Source: Planctomycetota bacterium
GTDB taxonomy: Bacteria; Planctomycetota; Planctomycetia; Pirellulales; Pirellulaceae
Assembly (NCBI GenBank): GCA_963204915.1
Contig: CAUJHS010000063.1
Span: forward strand, 1 to 64,000
DNA: 64,000 nucleotides
Reading direction: 5' to 3'
The notes under the pieces were generated by a model that had not been told where the DNA came from, ran no database searches, and worked only from the letters and a program-made list of their open reading frames with translations. This document shows, in pieces, positions 46,320 to 54,668 of this stretch; within the stretch, counting starts at the first letter, position 1; each line of letters starts with the position of its first letter. The translations under genes and the position numbers were made by a program.

Positions 46320-47693
46320 ATGCTCAAGATCGGTCAGTTGCGAGCAACGTGTTGCGACGGTTGGACGCGGCGTGAATGGCTGCGCGCCGGCGGCCTGAGC
46401 CTGCTGGGCGTTTCGCTGGCCGATCTACTTCGCGGCGAAGGCGCCAAAGCCGCCCAGCGCACGCCGCCGGCCCGATCGGTCATCTTGCTGTGGCTGTGGG
46501 GCGGGCCAAGTCATCTCGATACGTTCGACCTCAAACCGAAAGCGCCCTCGGAATATCGCGGGCCTTACGCGCCCATCGCCACTCGTGCGCCGGGCGTCGA
46601 AATCTGCGAACTCCTGCCTCAACTGGCCGAGCGTGCGCCCCGATACGCGCTGCTTCGTTCGCTTCAGCATACGTCGAACGATCACGGCGTCGCAGGCACG
46701 ATTGGCTTGACCGGCTCCAACACCGGTGCGGCGAGCCTCAGTGGACAGGTGCTCCCAGGCGATGTGAAGCCCGCGCACGGCGCGATTGTATCGCGAGTGT
46801 TGGGCTTTGATCCTGTCACGCCACGCTTTGTGACGATGGGTGGAAATTTACATCAAGGCAAACGCCGCATCACTGGCGAAGGCGGTGGAACCGCAGGCGG
46901 GCTGCACGATCCGTTTCGGTTGGATTATGACGTCGAGCACGGTGTGAAAATTCCGCAGCTTGATTTGATCGAAGGCCAATCGCGCGAACGATTGACCTCG
47001 CAACGCGAACTGCAAATCGCGATGAATCGGCTTGCCGATCAGATCCAGAATTCGCCCAACGTGGAACGCTTCGATCAGTTTTACCGCCAGGCGCTCGCGC
47101 TCCTGACCACGTCTCAGGCGCGGCAAGTTTATGACTTAGAGCAAGAACCGGAGGTGCTGCGGCAGCGTTACGGAAGGTTTCGCTTTGGGCAGTGTTGTTT
47201 GTTGGCTCGCCGATTGATTGAAGCCGGCGTGCGGTTTGTTCAAGTGAATTGGTCGTCGCATGTCGAATCGGTGGAAGACACCGGCGACGGCGGCTGGGAT
47301 ATGCACGATCGCTACTTTCAAGTTTTTCAAGATCGGCATAGCTGGATGCTCGATCAGGCGCTGTCGGCGCTGCTGGATGATTTGCACGACCGCGGCTTAC
47401 TAGACGAAACGATCGTCGTGGCCGTGGGTGAGTTTGGCCGCACGCCCAAGATTAATGGCAAAGCAGGGCGCGATCACTGGAACGACTGCTACGCGGGACT
47501 CGTCGCCGGAGGCGGGATTCAAGGCGGTCGCGTCATTGGCTCCAGCGATCGACGGGGAGAATATCCCGCTTCCCAACCGATCTCGCCAGCCGATCTCTTT
47601 GCCACGGTGTTTCATCAAATGGGCATCACCACGACGACGTTGACGGGAGCAGGCTTGACGCCGCAAGGCGCCGTGATCGAGGAGCTGCTGTAA
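46320..47693 (+). CDS. DUF1501 protein, Tat-exported
   Basis: The 457-residue product belongs to the planctomycete-rich DUF1501 family, whose fold resembles alkaline phosphatase/sulfatase. It has a twin-arginine leader (RREWLRAGGLSLLGVSLADL) and conserved blocks LWLWGGPSHLDTFDLKP, TSNDHG, GGWDMHDRYF and VAVGEFGRTPKINGKAGRDHW that hold putative metal ligands. The enzymatic activity of the family is not established. A TTGACG-N17-CATGCT element at 46253-46281 is a weak promoter candidate. The stop overlaps the next start (TAATG), so the two genes are coupled. Confidence 0.88.
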   Translation: MLKIGQLRATCCDGWTRREWLRAGGLSLLGVSLADLLRGEGAKAAQRTPPARSVILLWLWGGPSHLDTFDLKPKAPSEYRGPYAPIATRAPGVEICELLPQLAERAPRYALLRSLQHTSNDHGVAGTIGLTGSNTGAASLSGQVLPGDVKPAHGAIVSRVLGFDPVTPRFVTMGGNLHQGKRRITGEGGGTAGGLHDPFRLDYDVEHGVKIPQLDLIEGQSRERLTSQRELQIAMNRLADQIQNSPNVERFDQFYRQALALLTTSQARQVYDLEQEPEVLRQRYGRFRFGQCCLLARRLIEAGVRFVQVNWSSHVESVEDTGDGGWDMHDRYFQVFQDRHSWMLDQALSALLDDLHDRGLLDETIVVAVGEFGRTPKINGKAGRDHWNDCYAGLVAGGGIQGGRVIGSSDRRGEYPASQPISPADLFATVFHQMGITTTTLTGAGLTPQGAVIEELL

Positions 47694-48628
47694 TGCCGCA
47701 CCTTCGCACGTTGGAAACGCCATGGCGTTGGCGAATGTGGCTGGCAAGTTCGCTGGGGTTTGTTCTCCTGGGCCAATGGACAGGGGCCGAAGATTCCACG
47801 CCGCGGCTCGTTCGCCTCACGCGCGATGGGCATTTCAAGCAGCGGCCGGTGTGGTCGCCGGACGGAACTCGCCTCGCGTTCACGCGCCATCGTGGGACAG
47901 ACATGTTTGTGTACCTGTGTGACGCCCAAGGCGCGCAGGAACGGCGTTTGACCGACCGTAAAGAACCCGAGTTTGATGCGGTGTGGTCGCCGGACGGAAC
48001 TCGCCTCGCGCTGGCGCTCGACAAAACTTCGCCCAACCAGGGAGACATCGAGGTTTACACGATTTCGGTTCAGGGGAGCGACCTTCAACCCGTGGCGACA
48101 GGCGACGGAAAACTATCGCATGAAGAATGGCCGGCATGGTCGACCGACGGGCAGTGGATTGTGTTTACGTCGACGCGCGATGACAACCAAGAAATCTATC
48201 GCGCGCGGCCCGATGGTAGCGAACGCACACGATTGACCAGCGATCCCGCACTCGATGCGCACCCGTGCTGGTCGCCGGATGGTCAACGAATTGCGTTCGC
48301 CACCGATCGCTGGGGGGACTTAGAGATTGCGCTGCTGGAAATCGAAACAGGAAAATTACAACGCCTGACGCATAGCCCCGGATTGGACGATTACCCGGTG
48401 TGGTCGCCCGATGGCGGTTGGATTGCGTTCGCTAGTTTGCGTGACCGGAATTTTGAGATTTACATCACCTCGCCGGAAGCAGATCAACCGGCCAACATCA
48501 CCAACCACGCAGGTTGGGATAACTTCCCAACATGGTCTCCTACCGGTGAAATTACCTTTGTTTCCAACCGGGACGGGAGTTTTGATCTTTACACGATTGA
48601 GGTTGGGAAGAACACAATCGGCAAATAG
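47693..48628 (+). CDS. TolB-like (PD40) beta-propeller, secreted
   Basis: The 311-residue product has an N-terminal membrane or signal segment (about 15-32) and six TolB/PD40 repeats with the pattern 'PxWSPDGxxIAFxSxRxxxxxIY': PVWSPDGTRLAF, AVWSPDGTRLAL, PAWSTDGQWIVF, PCWSPDGQRIAF, PVWSPDGGWIAF, PTWSPTGEITFV. The fold binds partner proteins or ligands. It is translationally coupled to the DUF1501 gene. A 31-base perfect direct repeat (47848-47878 and 47980-48010) inside two adjacent blades, 132 bases apart, points to recent blade duplication or conversion. Two terminators follow. Confidence 0.85.
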   Translation: MPHLRTLETPWRWRMWLASSLGFVLLGQWTGAEDSTPRLVRLTRDGHFKQRPVWSPDGTRLAFTRHRGTDMFVYLCDAQGAQERRLTDRKEPEFDAVWSPDGTRLALALDKTSPNQGDIEVYTISVQGSDLQPVATGDGKLSHEEWPAWSTDGQWIVFTSTRDDNQEIYRARPDGSERTRLTSDPALDAHPCWSPDGQRIAFATDRWGDLEIALLEIETGKLQRLTHSPGLDDYPVWSPDGGWIAFASLRDRNFEIYITSPEADQPANITNHAGWDNFPTWSPTGEITFVSNRDGSFDLYTIEVGKNTIGK

Positions 48629-48643
48629 CTTTTCCTTTGATTG

Positions 48644-48709
48644 TGGTTGTCGCTTCGCGCGGTGAACCCCTGCGGACGGGGAAGTGCGCCGCGACAGCCA
48701 ATTTTTTTT
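48644..48709 (+). terminator. Terminator after the DUF1501/TolB-like unit
   Basis: TGGTTGTCGC (48644-48653) pairs with GCGACAGCCA (48691-48700), one G-U pair included, closing a loop with an inner CCCC/GGGG stem. Eight T residues follow directly. Confidence 0.6.
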
Positions 48710-48764
48710 GCTGGCGTGCTTTGTCGTGAGAAGCGGTTTGACCGTCTTGCGGCGCCGCAAGTCG

Positions 48765-48799
48765 CAAAAAAAGAGGCGGTTTGGAAAACTCGCCTCTTT
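48765..48799 (-). terminator. Rho-independent terminator of the 80-residue gene
   Basis: AAAGAGGCG and CGCCTCTTT form a perfect 9-bp stem with a 12-base loop. On the minus strand it is followed by a run of seven T residues. It starts 7 bases after the stop of the minus-strand small gene. Confidence 0.8.
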
Positions 48800-48805
48800 G
48801 AGGGG

Positions 48806-49048
48806 TTAATTCAGTTCGTGTTCGGCCACGAGGCCGAGCAGCGTGCCGGTTTCGAGCATCAAGTCAGTGTCGTAGAGCCAGCCGCCTTCGCGCTGGCTGA
48901 CGTAGCCACGCTCGCTCACCGTGACCATTTGGGCCAGCCCCACGTGCCGGGCCACGGCTTGGGAAATAGCGCGTGCGGCGGCGGGCACCGGGGCCGAACC
49001 TTCGACGATCATCCGCAAGTCGCCCGATTCGATATAGTACTTAGCCAT
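48806..49048 (-). CDS. Small conserved-looking protein of unknown function (80 aa)
   Basis: The product is 80 residues (start MAKYYIESGDLRMIVEGSAP) and rich in helix-forming residues in the middle (AAARAISQAVARHVGL), ending LVAEHELN. It has no signal peptide or membrane segment. AAGGAG lies 8 bases before the ATG at 49046-49048 and a strong terminator follows, so it is a real, separately expressed gene. Similar 'MAKYxxESG' proteins seem familiar from planctomycetes, but I know no function. The longer frame to 49117 is not supported. Confidence 0.75.
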   Translation of the reverse strand: MAKYYIESGDLRMIVEGSAPVPAAARAISQAVARHVGLAQMVTVSERGYVSQREGGWLYDTDLMLETGTLLGLVAEHELN

Positions 49049-49369
49049 TGATGGGTCTCCTTGGCTGAAGGGGTGAATCACTTTCCACACTCCTATTGTT
49101 CGTTCGCCAAGTGACACGTAAGGTCATATCCCGTAAGATCTTGTGAAATTTTTTTAGGCTCTTTTTGACACGTCTGGTCACGCCGGGACACGTGTGGTCA
49201 CAACTTCATGCCCTTTTGGGTGGTGCGTTCACGCCGTTGGATTTTTTCTTGCACACGCCGGCCGATAGACAAACGGTCTGGCCGTGACTACAACCAAACA
49301 AAGTTGCCCAGCGTCGCCTTGGGAGCGTTGGGCGGTGTTCGGTCCCTTTGCCGCGGTAGGGTCTACGCT
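49049..49369. other. Divergent regulatory region
   Basis: This 321-base spacer lies between the 80-residue gene and the isomerase-like gene. It contains the triple direct repeat at 49113-49200 and a TTGACA (49165-49170) that overlaps the second repeat but has no matching -10. No gene is seen. Confidence 0.45.
49113..49200. repeat. Three direct repeats GACACGTnnGGTCA, operator-like
   Basis: Copies lie at 49113-49126 (AA centre), 49167-49180 (CT centre) and 49187-49200 (GT centre), all on the same strand. Starts are 54 and 20 bases apart, near five and two helical turns, so all three would face about the same side of the DNA. This suits a response regulator or activator bound in tandem between two divergent genes. 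Confidence 0.55.
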
Positions 49370-50278
49370 ATGAGCCACAACCACCCCTTGGATCGTCGTC
49401 ATTTTCTGGGCGCTTCGGCGTTGGCCGTGGGAGCCGCCTCGGCGTGGGCAGGCGCCAGCGCGACCGCGGTGGGACAAGCGGACGATGTTTCGGCGCTGGG
49501 CAAGACGCCGCACAGCCGCTTTGCGGTGAACGTGGAAATGTGGTGGACGAAACTTCCTTTTCTCGATCGCATTCGGAAGACCGCCGAATTGGGGTTCCCC
49601 GCCGTTGAGTTTTGGCCCTACAAGGGGAAAGACATCGCCGCCATTACGGCGTTGTGCGAAGAACTGGGCGTAGCCGTCGCGCAATTCACCGCCTGGGGCT
49701 TTGAACCCGGTATGAACAACCCCAAGAACGAGGACTCCTTTGTGGCCACCGTGGAAGAAGCGTGTCAGGTGGCGCACCAGTTGAAGTGCGAAAAAATGAC
49801 CGTGGTCGCGGGCAACAATCAACCGGGCATGTCGCAAGAGCAAATGCACGCGCAAGTCATCAAGGCGCTCAAGCGCGCCGCGCCCATCGCCGAACGCGAA
49901 AAGGTCATGCTCATTCTGGAGCCGATGAACGGCCGCGTCGACCATCCTGGGCATTGCCTGTACGGCAGTGAAGACGCGGTGCGCATTTGCCGCGAAGTCG
50001 ATTCGCCCATGGTGAAAATCAACTGGGATCTTTACCATATGCAAATTGCCGAGGGAGACCTTTGCGGTCATTTGAAAGACGGCTTCGATCAGGTCGGCTA
50101 TTTGCAGCTGGCCGATCATCCCGGACGCAATGAACCGGGCACGGGCGAGATTTATTATCCCCGCGTGCTCAAGCAAGCGTACGAACTTGGCTATCGCGGG
50201 TTTGTGGGGCTGGAGTGCCGCCCCAAAACAACCGAACTGGCGGCCGCACGCGGCGTGGCGCAGGCTGACCAGTGGTAA
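49370..50278 (+). CDS. Hydroxypyruvate-isomerase-like TIM-barrel protein, Tat-exported
   Basis: The 302-residue product begins with a twin-arginine leader (LDRRHFLGASALAVGAASAW). It continues as a xylose-isomerase-like TIM barrel of the hydroxypyruvate isomerase group. Landmarks are LGFPAVEFWPYKGKDI, LILEPMNGRVDHPG, KINWDLYHMQIAEGD, LADHPGRNEPGTGEI and GLECRP, which contain the expected metal ligands (Glu, Asp, His, Glu). Hydroxypyruvate isomerase is cytoplasmic in E. coli, so export suggests another substrate. The ATG at 49370 was chosen because it begins the Tat leader. Confidence 0.85.
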   Translation: MSHNHPLDRRHFLGASALAVGAASAWAGASATAVGQADDVSALGKTPHSRFAVNVEMWWTKLPFLDRIRKTAELGFPAVEFWPYKGKDIAAITALCEELGVAVAQFTAWGFEPGMNNPKNEDSFVATVEEACQVAHQLKCEKMTVVAGNNQPGMSQEQMHAQVIKALKRAAPIAEREKVMLILEPMNGRVDHPGHCLYGSEDAVRICREVDSPMVKINWDLYHMQIAEGDLCGHLKDGFDQVGYLQLADHPGRNEPGTGEIYYPRVLKQAYELGYRGFVGLECRPKTTELAAARGVAQADQW

Positions 50279-50334
50279 ACGACGGGATTCACGCCGTGCG
50301 TTGTTCGCCGCAGGAACATGAACGGGTCCAACGC

Positions 50335-50461
50335 TAGAGTGCGTTTCATGCAGGTGTGACGCCCCCAATGTGGTGCACTCGCTCCGCGAGTGCCGGAAAC
50401 CACTCGCGGAGCGAGTGGACCACACTGATGAAGTCATCACACCTCGATGAAATATGCTCTA
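50335..50461. mobile_element. Palindromic MITE-like element, copy 2
   Basis: This is the same 127-base length and nearly the same sequence as the copy at 37458-37584, bounded by TAGAG and CTCTA. The core CACTCGCTCCGCGAGTG is followed by CCACTCGCGGAGCGAGTGG, so the whole element can fold into a long cruciform or hairpin. It lies between the isomerase-like gene and a small membrane protein gene, both on the plus strand. Confidence 0.75.
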
Positions 50462-50536
50462 GGTCCAGGGCGCTCGCGCCGTTGAGGGCGAGTTGGCGAT
50501 CTTTACAAGCGTGTTATCGCTTTTTCGGAAGGCAGT

Positions 50537-50929
50537 ATGTCGCAAAATCCGTATCAACCGCCGTTTGGCGCCTTCGCCGAAAAACCGATGCCGTTTGCGC
50601 CTCCAGCGCCGCGGCATTCCGGGCTTGGCATCGCGTCGTTTGTGATGTCGTTGTTTTGCGGCATCGTCATGTTCGCCTTGATTGGCGTCGCGACCTATCT
50701 GGCGGCCAGCATGCAAGATGAATTCACGGATGAGTCGCCCCAGGCGATCATGGTCGGCCTGGGAATCATTGGTGGGTTGGGGCTGGCCGTCATCGGACTG
50801 GGGCTGGGCATTGCGGGAGTCGTCCAACCAAACCGTAACAAGCTGTTCGCCATACTCGGGCTGATTTTCAACTTTCTCGTGCTTGTTTCGGTGTGTGGCA
50901 TCATGGCGCTGGGGCTAGCCGTGAGCTAA
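50537..50929 (+). CDS. Small membrane protein, DUF4190-like
   Basis: The 130-residue product has a proline-rich cytoplasmic head (MSQNPYQPPFG) and three membrane segments (IASFVMSLFCGIVMFALIGV, IMVGLGIIGGLGLAVIGLGL, LFAILGLIFNFLVLVSVCGI). The pattern matches DUF4190-type proteins, whose role is unknown. GGAAGG lies 5 bases before the ATG. It ends 20 bases from the convergent large gene. Confidence 0.75.
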   Translation: MSQNPYQPPFGAFAEKPMPFAPPAPRHSGLGIASFVMSLFCGIVMFALIGVATYLAASMQDEFTDESPQAIMVGLGIIGGLGLAVIGLGLGIAGVVQPNRNKLFAILGLIFNFLVLVSVCGIMALGLAVS

Positions 50930-50949
50930 GGCTGTGACGCGGCGGCGTT

Positions 50950-53673
50950 TTACTTGGCTTCAAAACGATGGTTGAGCGCGCGGTCGCCGTTGATCTCCTC
51001 GGCGCGAAGGATCAACGTTTGGCCCAACAACGATTCTCCATTGGAAAGATGATAAACGACGGAGGTCCGTCCTTGATTTAGATCCAACACCGGCCGGCGC
51101 ACGCGCGGACGCCCCGGCGCGAACAGCTGACACAAGAAGCTCACGGACTCCTGCGACCGGTTAATGAACTGTTGTTCGATAACCAGTCGCCCGTCCTCAT
51201 CGAGCCAGGTGCTAACTTCCATGGCGACGTCGCCCAGACCGACGTCGATTTCTCGCCACACGCTAAAGCGATATTCGCGATCGGTATTGATTTCAAAGTC
51301 GGCGCGCATCAACTGACGGCCGCTACTGGCCGTGGGGTGCAACACCACCTGCAGCGCGTCTTGGCGCGTTTCTCCCGCCGCGAGTTTCAAAGCGGCCTCG
51401 CCTCGTTCGACATCCCACACGTCGGGCGTGTGAAACGTGACGCGGCCCGAAACGCCCTGGGAAAAGGGGTTTTCAAAGCGGTAGCGCAAACGTTGCGGGC
51501 GTCCAATCAGGCTCGCCAGTTTGGGATCGTCAAACTGAAAACTCATGCTCCAGCGCGCAATCGCGGAGTTCACGCCTGTCACGAATACGGGGGTCGGGCC
51601 AACGTGCAAGACCGTCTGCCCGTCTTCGTTCGGCGGCGTGGTGCGACGATCCCACAAGTCGATTTGCTGCAAGCTTTCGCCTAAGTAAAGCTTCTCGCGC
51701 ACGGGCCGTTCGTTCCACAACACCATGATCGAGGCGTCGCCTCGCGTGAACACCAACGCTTGACTTCCTTCCGGAGTTTGAATGGCGCCTAGGTACTCGG
51801 TTCCCATGAGCAGCGCTGCGGTGGTGCGCCACACCGGAAACAACTCGCCGGGGGTTCCGTCGGCGTTCATCAAACCCGAGTTCGCGTCGAAAGGGCGCGG
51901 GACGAACACCACGCTCGCGCCGCCAATTTTGGCCGTGACCATCCGTTCGACGAGATCGCGCGAACGGGTTGCTAAATCATAGTCGCGACGCGACAGCGGC
52001 TGCACGGTAACCCAGCGACGGTGCGCCGAGGACTGCGTCTCGTCCATGCGCCGTGCGAGTTCCGCGCTGGTGAACGCCGGGTCATCCGGCGCGAGCGTGT
52101 AGTTGAGGAACTCCCAGCGAGCCGCGGCCGTCGGCCGGGGCGGCTCTTGCTCGAGCCAAGGCCAGGCGAATCCCAACTCGACTTTCTGCCCGAAACGCTC
52201 CAGGCGTTGACGAATCTCGGCGATCTTCGCCTCCAGGCCAGGAAATCCCGAGAAGCTCGTGTCGAAATCGTCGCCAAGTTGCCACCAGCGCAGCATGGGC
52301 AGAAACCGCGTGGCGACCGGATCAATCGCCGCCGGCCAGCTATCTTTCTCCAAGAACACGCGCGCAATGGGCAACGGGTTTTCATCGCCAAACACGCGGC
52401 GCGCTTCCGGCGGCGGCTGGTCGAGAACGCCCACAACCGTCACTCCCGCTTGCTCGACCCGTTCCACGAACCGTGCGAGCCGGTCGGCTTCGTCGGCGTT
52501 TTGCTCGCTAAACCATACGGGCAATTTGACCCATTGCAGGCCCGCCATTGTCACTAGCGAGGCTTGCTCTTCCACCGAGAGGGGCGTGCTCCCGCGCGGG
52601 AGGGACCAGCCAAATTCTCCCGCACCCGAACGACTTGCCAGTCGTACGAGATGTTCGCGGACCACGGCCAAGGTCAATTCGCGCCGGTGCGCCACACCGT
52701 TGTGCATGCGCATTTCCGCCTCAACACGGTAAAACCCAGGCTCGATAATGTTCGGCTTCCAAGCGACAACGCCGGCATATGTCGTGGGGGAGGACTCGGC
52801 GCCGGCGGGATCGCGTTCCACGACCACGCTGGGCAACCGGCGAACGCACTCGTCGACGGGACGCCCCCAGACGTCGCTCGCGCGAAGATGAATCTCGGGG
52901 TCGGGTTCGCGCACTCCGGAAATCTCGCACGATAAGGCAATCGGCTGCGCCTCGCTGTAAACGTGATGCGGGCTATTCGCCGTCAAACTCATGCGCGGCA
53001 GCCGCGCCATACGCAAATCGGCAAAACACACGGTGGCGTGCAAGTCGGCTTGCTCGGTCGGCGTCACATGAACGCCGATCACGGCGATGTGAATCTTGTC
53101 GCTGCGGGGCGTCAGCGGCCCCACTTGCACGCGCTGCCACGCGCCGCCGTCGCGCAGCCGCACCGACTCATAGTTTTCCAGCAACCGCTGTTGCTTGTCG
53201 TAAAACGAAACGGTCACGTAGGCTTCATCGTGGCGCACGTTGTTCAGGCGCAGTTGCGCTTCGACAAGATAGGTAAATCGTGGGCTGACTTCCAACGTAG
53301 GCGTAAACGCCGCAGCGGCGCCCCCGTTCATGTCAATTTGGAGCCAGCGCGGGATGTGAGAGTCCGGCGCGGGAGACGCCCCCGCGGCGGAATTGTCGGG
53401 AAGCGCTGGCGACGGTCCTGCGGCTTCTGACGAAGCGGTGTCGTCATCGCCAGCGATGGCGATTTTCACATAGGTGGGATGGTTCGCGTCGCGTCGCCGA
53501 GTCCAATGGTCGGGCCAGGCGTCGTAGTTCACATCCGCGGCTTGTTCATCGCCTGCGATGGTTTGTTTCTGAAAGTCGCAACGATAAACTTCAACCGCTT
53601 CCAACCCGCCCAGGTCGATAGACGCGCTCGGCGCAGCCGCTAAAATCAGAAGAGACCATAAAACGTGAATCAT
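50950..53673 (-). CDS. Large secreted protein with glycosidase-like barrel
   Basis: The product is 907 residues from the ATG at 53671-53673 (signal peptide MIHVLWSLLILAAAPSAS). The open frame runs 879 bases further up without support and overlaps the divergent gene, so it was cut. About 20-240 resembles a carbohydrate-binding jelly roll (RWLQIDMNGGAAAAF, YLVEAQLRLNNVRHDEAYV). About 240-360 is an Ig-like segment. About 360-640 looks like a (beta/alpha)8 glycoside hydrolase-like barrel (LQWVKLPVWFSEQNADEADR, VVGVLDQPPPEARR, RWWQLGDDFDTSFSG). The rest is beta-rich. Catalytic carboxylates cannot be assigned. An exported polysaccharide-active or binding protein is my inference. Confidence 0.72.
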   Translation of the reverse strand: MIHVLWSLLILAAAPSASIDLGGLEAVEVYRCDFQKQTIAGDEQAADVNYDAWPDHWTRRRDANHPTYVKIAIAGDDDTASSEAAGPSPALPDNSAAGASPAPDSHIPRWLQIDMNGGAAAAFTPTLEVSPRFTYLVEAQLRLNNVRHDEAYVTVSFYDKQQRLLENYESVRLRDGGAWQRVQVGPLTPRSDKIHIAVIGVHVTPTEQADLHATVCFADLRMARLPRMSLTANSPHHVYSEAQPIALSCEISGVREPDPEIHLRASDVWGRPVDECVRRLPSVVVERDPAGAESSPTTYAGVVAWKPNIIEPGFYRVEAEMRMHNGVAHRRELTLAVVREHLVRLASRSGAGEFGWSLPRGSTPLSVEEQASLVTMAGLQWVKLPVWFSEQNADEADRLARFVERVEQAGVTVVGVLDQPPPEARRVFGDENPLPIARVFLEKDSWPAAIDPVATRFLPMLRWWQLGDDFDTSFSGFPGLEAKIAEIRQRLERFGQKVELGFAWPWLEQEPPRPTAAARWEFLNYTLAPDDPAFTSAELARRMDETQSSAHRRWVTVQPLSRRDYDLATRSRDLVERMVTAKIGGASVVFVPRPFDANSGLMNADGTPGELFPVWRTTAALLMGTEYLGAIQTPEGSQALVFTRGDASIMVLWNERPVREKLYLGESLQQIDLWDRRTTPPNEDGQTVLHVGPTPVFVTGVNSAIARWSMSFQFDDPKLASLIGRPQRLRYRFENPFSQGVSGRVTFHTPDVWDVERGEAALKLAAGETRQDALQVVLHPTASSGRQLMRADFEINTDREYRFSVWREIDVGLGDVAMEVSTWLDEDGRLVIEQQFINRSQESVSFLCQLFAPGRPRVRRPVLDLNQGRTSVVYHLSNGESLLGQTLILRAEEINGDRALNHRFEAK

Positions 53674-53757
53674 GGTTTTGTTCAGTGCGCCGGAGTTCCG
53701 GCTGCCGATTGCGATTCGCCGCCTGGCGGCTGAGGAATTTGGGGAGGTAATTCGTCC

Positions 53758-54540
53758 GTGCTGCGTATTCGTGTGGGAGTCCAACTGGCAAGCCTGCGGC
53801 TTCCCTTCAAACAAGCCTTGCATACCGCGGCGCAACTGGGAGCCGAAGCGGTCGAAATCGACGCGAGAAATGAACTTCGGCCGCAGGAAATGACCCGCAC
53901 CGCCGTGCGGCATTTGCGGAAAGTTCTGGAAGATTTGCATTTGCGGGTCGCGGCGGTGAGTTTCCGTACCCGTCGTGGTTACGATACCGCCGAAGAGTTG
54001 GATCGCCGCGTTGACTCGACGCGTCAGGCCATGTCGCTGGCGTGGGATCTTGGGGCGAACGCGGTCATCAACCAAATTGGTCACGTGCCGGAGTCGAACG
54101 AAGACCCCCGCTGGCAGTTGCTTCAGCAGGTTCTGACCGATCTCGGACGTCACGGGCAGCGCGTGGGGGCGTTTCTCGCGGCCGATACCGGCGGTAACGA
54201 CTTGCAACGCTTGTCCGAACTCATCCAGGCATTGCCCGAACATTGCCTGATGGTCAATTTGAATCCCGGCGGATTGGTCGCGAATGGCCGTTCGGCGACC
54301 GACGCCGCGAAGTTGTTGGGGCCGTACATCCTGCATGTGCACGCTTCGGACGGCACTCGCGATGTATCTCGCGGGCAAGGAGTGGAAACTCCGCTCGGAC
54401 GCGGTTCCGTTGACTGGCCGGCGGTGTTCGCCAACCTCGAAGAGCACGATTATCGAGGGTACTTCACCTTGCAACGGCGTGATGCGACCGACCCCGTCGC
54501 CGAATTGCGCCAATCGGTTCAATATTTGAAAAGTTTCTGA
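53758..54540 (+). CDS. Sugar phosphate isomerase/epimerase-like TIM-barrel protein
   Basis: The 260-residue product is a xylose-isomerase-like TIM barrel. Landmarks are VGVQLASLRLPFKQALHTAA, AEAVEIDARNEL, GANAVINQIGHVPES, MVNLNPGGLVANG, ILHVHASDGTRD and PLGRGSVDWPAVF. The usual metal ligands (Glu, Asp, His, Glu) are only partly recognisable: the position often Glu in the third strand has no obvious carboxylate, so activity is uncertain. It starts with GTG at 53758, with GGGGAGG 10 bases upstream. It is divergent from the large secreted protein (84-base spacer) and precedes surE. Confidence 0.78.
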   Translation: MLRIRVGVQLASLRLPFKQALHTAAQLGAEAVEIDARNELRPQEMTRTAVRHLRKVLEDLHLRVAAVSFRTRRGYDTAEELDRRVDSTRQAMSLAWDLGANAVINQIGHVPESNEDPRWQLLQQVLTDLGRHGQRVGAFLAADTGGNDLQRLSELIQALPEHCLMVNLNPGGLVANGRSATDAAKLLGPYILHVHASDGTRDVSRGQGVETPLGRGSVDWPAVFANLEEHDYRGYFTLQRRDATDPVAELRQSVQYLKSF

Positions 54541-54668
54541 CCCCGGCAACATTCGCGGGGCGGGTAGTCAGCCGCAGCGGGAACTCCTCGCAGGACGGCT
54601 CGCGAATGGTCCCTGCGATGACGGCCCGGTCATTATTCAAACGCATCCTGTCTCTTTCGTATCGGTGC

